Under the pieces are notes generated by a model. The model worked only from the letters and a program-made list of their open reading frames with translations, ran no database searches and was not told where the DNA came from. From Niveibacterium sp. 24ML (GTDB lineage: Bacteria > Pseudomonadota > Gammaproteobacteria > Burkholderiales > Rhodocyclaceae), in contig NZ_JAPFHA010000015.1 of NCBI RefSeq assembly GCF_026586805.1, positions 1 to 64,000 on the forward strand: a stretch of 64,000 nucleotides of DNA, written 5' to 3'. The position numbers were made by a program, and so were the translations under genes. Position 1 is the stretch's first letter, and each line of letters begins with the position of its first letter. This document shows positions 61,160 to 64,000 of this stretch, piece after piece.

Positions 61160-62946
61160 TTCTCGATTTCTGTGCACGCGTAGCGATAGCCCGCTTCGAC
61201 AATCTCGTTTGCGCGCCGGTAGGCCATCAGCGCGAATTCGGCCACCGGTGGTTCAAGGTAGTGATCGGCCATCGAGATGGTGCGCCCGCGTTGCGTCAGG
61301 CCGCCCATGTGACTGGCGCGATAGAGGATGTCGCCGATGCCCGGCGTGGGTGCAGCGTCGCTCGACAAGTGGCCCTTGATCTTGCGCCAGGGCGAGAGGC
61401 GTCGCATCTCCGCCGAGACTTGCAGGGCTTCCCGCACGTCGACGTCGATCGCGATCACGGTGCCATTGCCGCGCCGCTTCTCCAGCCTGGTCCCGAGGCG
61501 CGTGCGCATGGCTTCGACCGGTACGTTGTCGAGTATTGCGCCGTCGACCAGCAGATCCCCCTCATGCAGCACGGGTGGCAGCAGTCCGGCGGGCGAGTTG
61601 CTGGCGAGCACGGCGCGCCAGAGCGGGCCGCTTTCCTGCACGGTGGTGCAGGCGCGGCTCAGGTTGCAGGCCGCTGCAAAGAATGGCCGCCAGAGCGTAT
61701 CAATGCTGATGTCGCCAAACATCTTGCGCAGGTCGCGTTCGATCCGGCGGCCGGAGAGAATGGATATCAGGGGGACAGCCGGGCGCTCGCCGCCGGTTGC
61801 AAAGGCCACCGTGTTTGCCTGGATCGCTTCGAGGCTTTCGCCGCATGCGAACTGGGCGCCGATCAATGCCCCCATGCTGTTGCCGCCGACCAGGTCGATC
61901 GGGATGCGGGCCTCGCGCAGTGCACGCAGCACGCCAAGGTGGGCAAACCCGCGGGCGCCGCCCCCACCCAGCACTACGCCGACTGCGCGCCCGGTGAGGA
62001 AGCGCGCCAGGCTGGCGTAGTCCTCTTCACTGCCGCGCCGGGTCAGGTAGACCCGCTCGACCTCTCGATCTGCACGCCAAGGCCCGGGGGCGGTGGGTTG
62101 CGAGGCCGTGGCGCCATGAACCACCACGATGTGGTGGCGTTTGAACGAGAAGCCGGCGTCTTCACGAATGCGCAGTTCCAGCGCGCCAGCAGCGGGCGCG
62201 CTGTCAGCGGGCGCTACGAAGATCACTTGATCCGCCTGCCGCACCGCAAATCGCGTCCAGGCTGTCAGGCTCGCTTCGGCTTCGTAGATCAGGTAGTCGG
62301 CGTTGATTTCCAGCTGGTCGATCGGGCCGAGCCGACGGGCGATTTCGCTGTCGCCTTCGCCATCTGCAATGGTGGCGAGTGGACTTAGGTGGCGCACCCG
62401 CTCATGCGAGAGTGCCTTCGCCAATCCGCGTGCAAGCAATGTGGCTTCATTGCCGGGCTGCAGCGGCACGATGGCGAAGGACTGGGCCCGGCGATGCTCG
62501 CTCAGCTGCGGGATGTGCCGCAAATAGTGATAGATGGCCTGCGAGAAGACCTCGCTGAAGACCAGCGGGCTGGCGTTGAGCAAGGCCTCGTAACCGCTGC
62601 GCGTGAGCGCCGCGACGGTGGAATCGCGCAGGGCGATCACGTCATTGGTGCGTTTCTGGCGCAGGATCATGCCGGCTTCGCCGATGCATTCACCCGGGCA
62701 CAGTTCGTTGTAGAGCAGAAGGCCGCCATCGCGGTCGCGGCGCGATACCCGCAAGCGGCCCGAGAGCACGATGATCAGGCTGTCGGCGGGTTCCCCTTCG
62801 CGGAACAACAACTCACCGGCGGCGACTCGCAGTGGGCGAAGGTTGTCGACCAGCTGCGCCATCGATGTGTCGTCGAGTTGGCAGAAGAGCCGACTTGCCT
62901 TGAGGATTTCGATGACACCGAGTTCGCCGCCGCTTTCATGAGACAT
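61132..62946 (-). CDS. Patatin-like phospholipase with cyclic-nucleotide-binding domain (NTE type)
   Basis: The 604-residue protein has a cNMP-binding domain at residues 10-125 (GELLFREGEPADSLIIVLSG, CPGECIGEAGMIL) and a patatin domain from about 320. The latter has oxyanion GGGGARGFAHLG, nucleophile GGNSMGALIG near 355 and catalytic DGAILDN near 467. NTE-type proteins deacylate phospholipids or lysophospholipids at membranes. The gene overlaps the NRPS start by 28-46 bp, so the two are coupled. A role in supplying acyl groups to the NRPS is inference. Confidence 0.94.
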   Translation of the reverse strand: MSHESGGELGVIEILKASRLFCQLDDTSMAQLVDNLRPLRVAAGELLFREGEPADSLIIVLSGRLRVSRRDRDGGLLLYNELCPGECIGEAGMILRQKRTNDVIALRDSTVAALTRSGYEALLNASPLVFSEVFSQAIYHYLRHIPQLSEHRRAQSFAIVPLQPGNEATLLARGLAKALSHERVRHLSPLATIADGEGDSEIARRLGPIDQLEINADYLIYEAEASLTAWTRFAVRQADQVIFVAPADSAPAAGALELRIREDAGFSFKRHHIVVVHGATASQPTAPGPWRADREVERVYLTRRGSEEDYASLARFLTGRAVGVVLGGGGARGFAHLGVLRALREARIPIDLVGGNSMGALIGAQFACGESLEAIQANTVAFATGGERPAVPLISILSGRRIERDLRKMFGDISIDTLWRPFFAAACNLSRACTTVQESGPLWRAVLASNSPAGLLPPVLHEGDLLVDGAILDNVPVEAMRTRLGTRLEKRRGNGTVIAIDVDVREALQVSAEMRRLSPWRKIKGHLSSDAAPTPGIGDILYRASHMGGLTQRGRTISMADHYLEPPVAEFALMAYRRANEIVEAGYRYACTEIEKWDRQTLPR

Positions 62947-62976
62947 CTGGACTCCGCAGGTGGAGGGGCCGTGTGG

Positions 62977-63603
62977 TCAAAGTGCAACGGATGGATTCAG
63001 TGTGTAACGGCCGAAGATCGACGCTTCTGAAATGGTGTGCGCGGCAATTGCCTGGCGCACCTGATGGCCGTCGAATCGCCCGCTCAATGGCAAGTGGGCG
63101 ATGGATAGCGCGTAAAGCGTAAAGATGTAGCGGTGCGGGCGCTCATCGTTCCAGGGCGGGCAGGGGCCGTCATAACCGTGGTAGTCGCCCGCCATCTGCG
63201 GATCGCCCGCAAACCAGCCGGTGTAATCGTTGATGCCTTGCCGCATGAACTCATTGCTACCGCCGGGCTTGCCGCGCGGGGTGATGCAATCGCTCATGCT
63301 CCCCTCGGCGATTTCGTTCACATCAGGGGGAATATCGATCAGGACCCAGTGAAAGAAATCCACCCGCGGCAGGTCGGCGGGTACCGTGCGATCTTCCTTG
63401 TTCACATCGTCACCGTGGCTGGGTACGTCCGGGTCGTGGCACAAGAGCACGAAGGAGCGTGTGCCCGCTGGCGCTTCAGACCATGCCAGATGCGGATTGC
63501 GGTTGTGTGAGAGGGCAATGTGCCCTTGCGGCGATTGAATGGCGAACGCGAAGGCGCCGTCGATTGGCGCGCCATTGCCGATGCTGCTACTCCAGAGTTT
63601 CAT
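62977..63603 (-). CDS. YbhB/YbcL-family PEBP protein
   Basis: The 208-residue protein has the PEBP motifs of bacterial YbhB-like proteins: LLCHDPDVPSHGDDVN, FFHWVLIDIPP and GYDGPCPPWNDERPHRY. Family members have a ligand pocket but no known enzyme role. The ATG at 63603 has GGGAGA upstream. It ends 30 bp before the patatin gene and may be in the same transcript. Confidence 0.93.
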   Translation of the reverse strand: MKLWSSSIGNGAPIDGAFAFAIQSPQGHIALSHNRNPHLAWSEAPAGTRSFVLLCHDPDVPSHGDDVNKEDRTVPADLPRVDFFHWVLIDIPPDVNEIAEGSMSDCITPRGKPGGSNEFMRQGINDYTGWFAGDPQMAGDYHGYDGPCPPWNDERPHRYIFTLYALSIAHLPLSGRFDGHQVRQAIAAHTISEASIFGRYTLNPSVAL

Positions 63604-63672
63604 GCGGTGTCTCCCTGGGTGCGGGGGCCAGCGTTTACTCAGTGCCGGCGGTCTGAACGTCGAATGCCTGCT

Positions 63673-64000
63673 TCAGCTGCGCCGCTTCAGATCCGATATG
63701 CGAAGCCCAAGCGCAAACAGCACAGCAAAATAGCTCGCTGCGCCAGCGAACACAACTGTGCCCAGCATGCCGACGCGAACCAGTCCGTGCATTTCCAGCC
63801 ATTGCGCTTCGCTGCCCATGCCAAACCAGAGCACGATCGCCATCACGCCCAAGGCGCCTGCCAGGCGCAGCGCGAAGCGTCCCCAGCCCGGTTGCGGCAT
63901 GAACACCTTGCGTTGGCGCAGTCCTCGGTAAAGCAGGAATGCATTGAGGCTGGCGGCAAGTCCGATTGATAGCGCGAGGCCCGCGTGCGCGTGTGTGAGC
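63673..64000 (-). CDS. murJ: Lipid II flippase MurJ (C-terminal end; gene enters from the right)
   Basis: The visible 109 codons (positions 63999-63673) match the last two helices of MurJ/MviN: GLALSIGLAASLNAFLLYRG, LRQRKVFMPQPGWGRFALR and a final helix with FAVLFALGLRISDLKRRS. The start lies beyond the right edge. MurJ moves lipid II across the inner membrane for peptidoglycan synthesis. In many betaproteobacteria it lies near ribF; here it lies elsewhere. Confidence 0.85.
   Translation of the reverse strand, partial: LTHAHAGLALSIGLAASLNAFLLYRGLRQRKVFMPQPGWGRFALRLAGALGVMAIVLWFGMGSEAQWLEMHGLVRVGMLGTVVFAGAASYFAVLFALGLRISDLKRRS

Overview
The window is GC-rich chromosomal DNA, most likely from a betaproteobacterium of the Rhodocyclales type. 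This is inferred from gene order (murJ / ribF-ileS-lspA-fkpB-ispH; exbB-exbD-lpxK-Trm112-kdsB-adk) and from PEP-CTERM proteins, a phasin and a c-di-GMP-linked surface adhesin. No rRNA, tRNA, CRISPR array, prophage or transposase gene was recognised.

Layout. 1-10386 (minus): a type I secretion operon, read from 10386 down to 1: a small conserved protein, an ABC exporter, an HlyD adaptor, a LuxR-type regulator and a giant repetitive adhesin with a LapA-type retention module and a TAAG site. The adhesin runs off the left edge. 10500-12235: a TfoX-domain protein, a hairpin repeat pair around a small membrane ORF, a truncated haemoglobin and a mini-protein. 12256-18393 (minus): ispH, fkpB, lspA, ileS and ribF, with a 473-bp GxxExxY cassette bounded by 40-bp inverted repeats lodged exactly between ribF and ileS. 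18622-28407 (minus): an iron/haem locus with a candidate Fur box, a TonB-dependent receptor, a secreted CobN-like chelatase, an ExbB-like protein, DUF2149, a small CxxC protein, a ChaN-like protein and an unusual ribosomal protein S4 paralogue. A non-coding inverted-repeat element interrupts it.

28540-36806: small proteins, four PEP-CTERM proteins, a decayed GH94 phosphorylase pseudogene, cardiolipin synthase and an outer-membrane protein. 37011-40382: malate synthase and a 2-haloacid dehalogenase, divergent from a LysR regulator. 40404-47948: a FFLEELY-motif protein, a lipase, then a lipid-storage-like group: Marinobacter-type fatty acyl-CoA reductase, phasin, patatin, TetR and a TPR-like protein. 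48038-56556: an EAL-domain response regulator, sodB, xseA and the exbB-exbD-lpxK-Trm112-kdsB-adk operon. 56571-64000: a 20-C tract, then a minus-strand group of a cNMP-binding patatin (NTE type), a one-module NRPS (C-A-T-TE) and a TVP38/DedA-like membrane protein, followed by PEBP and the 3' end of murJ.

The most interesting systems are the HmuRSTU-like locus carrying ChaN and an S4 paralogue, the patatin-NRPS-TVP38 operon, the FAR-phasin-patatin cluster, and the inverted-repeat GxxExxY cassette that has rewritten the C-terminus of RibF.
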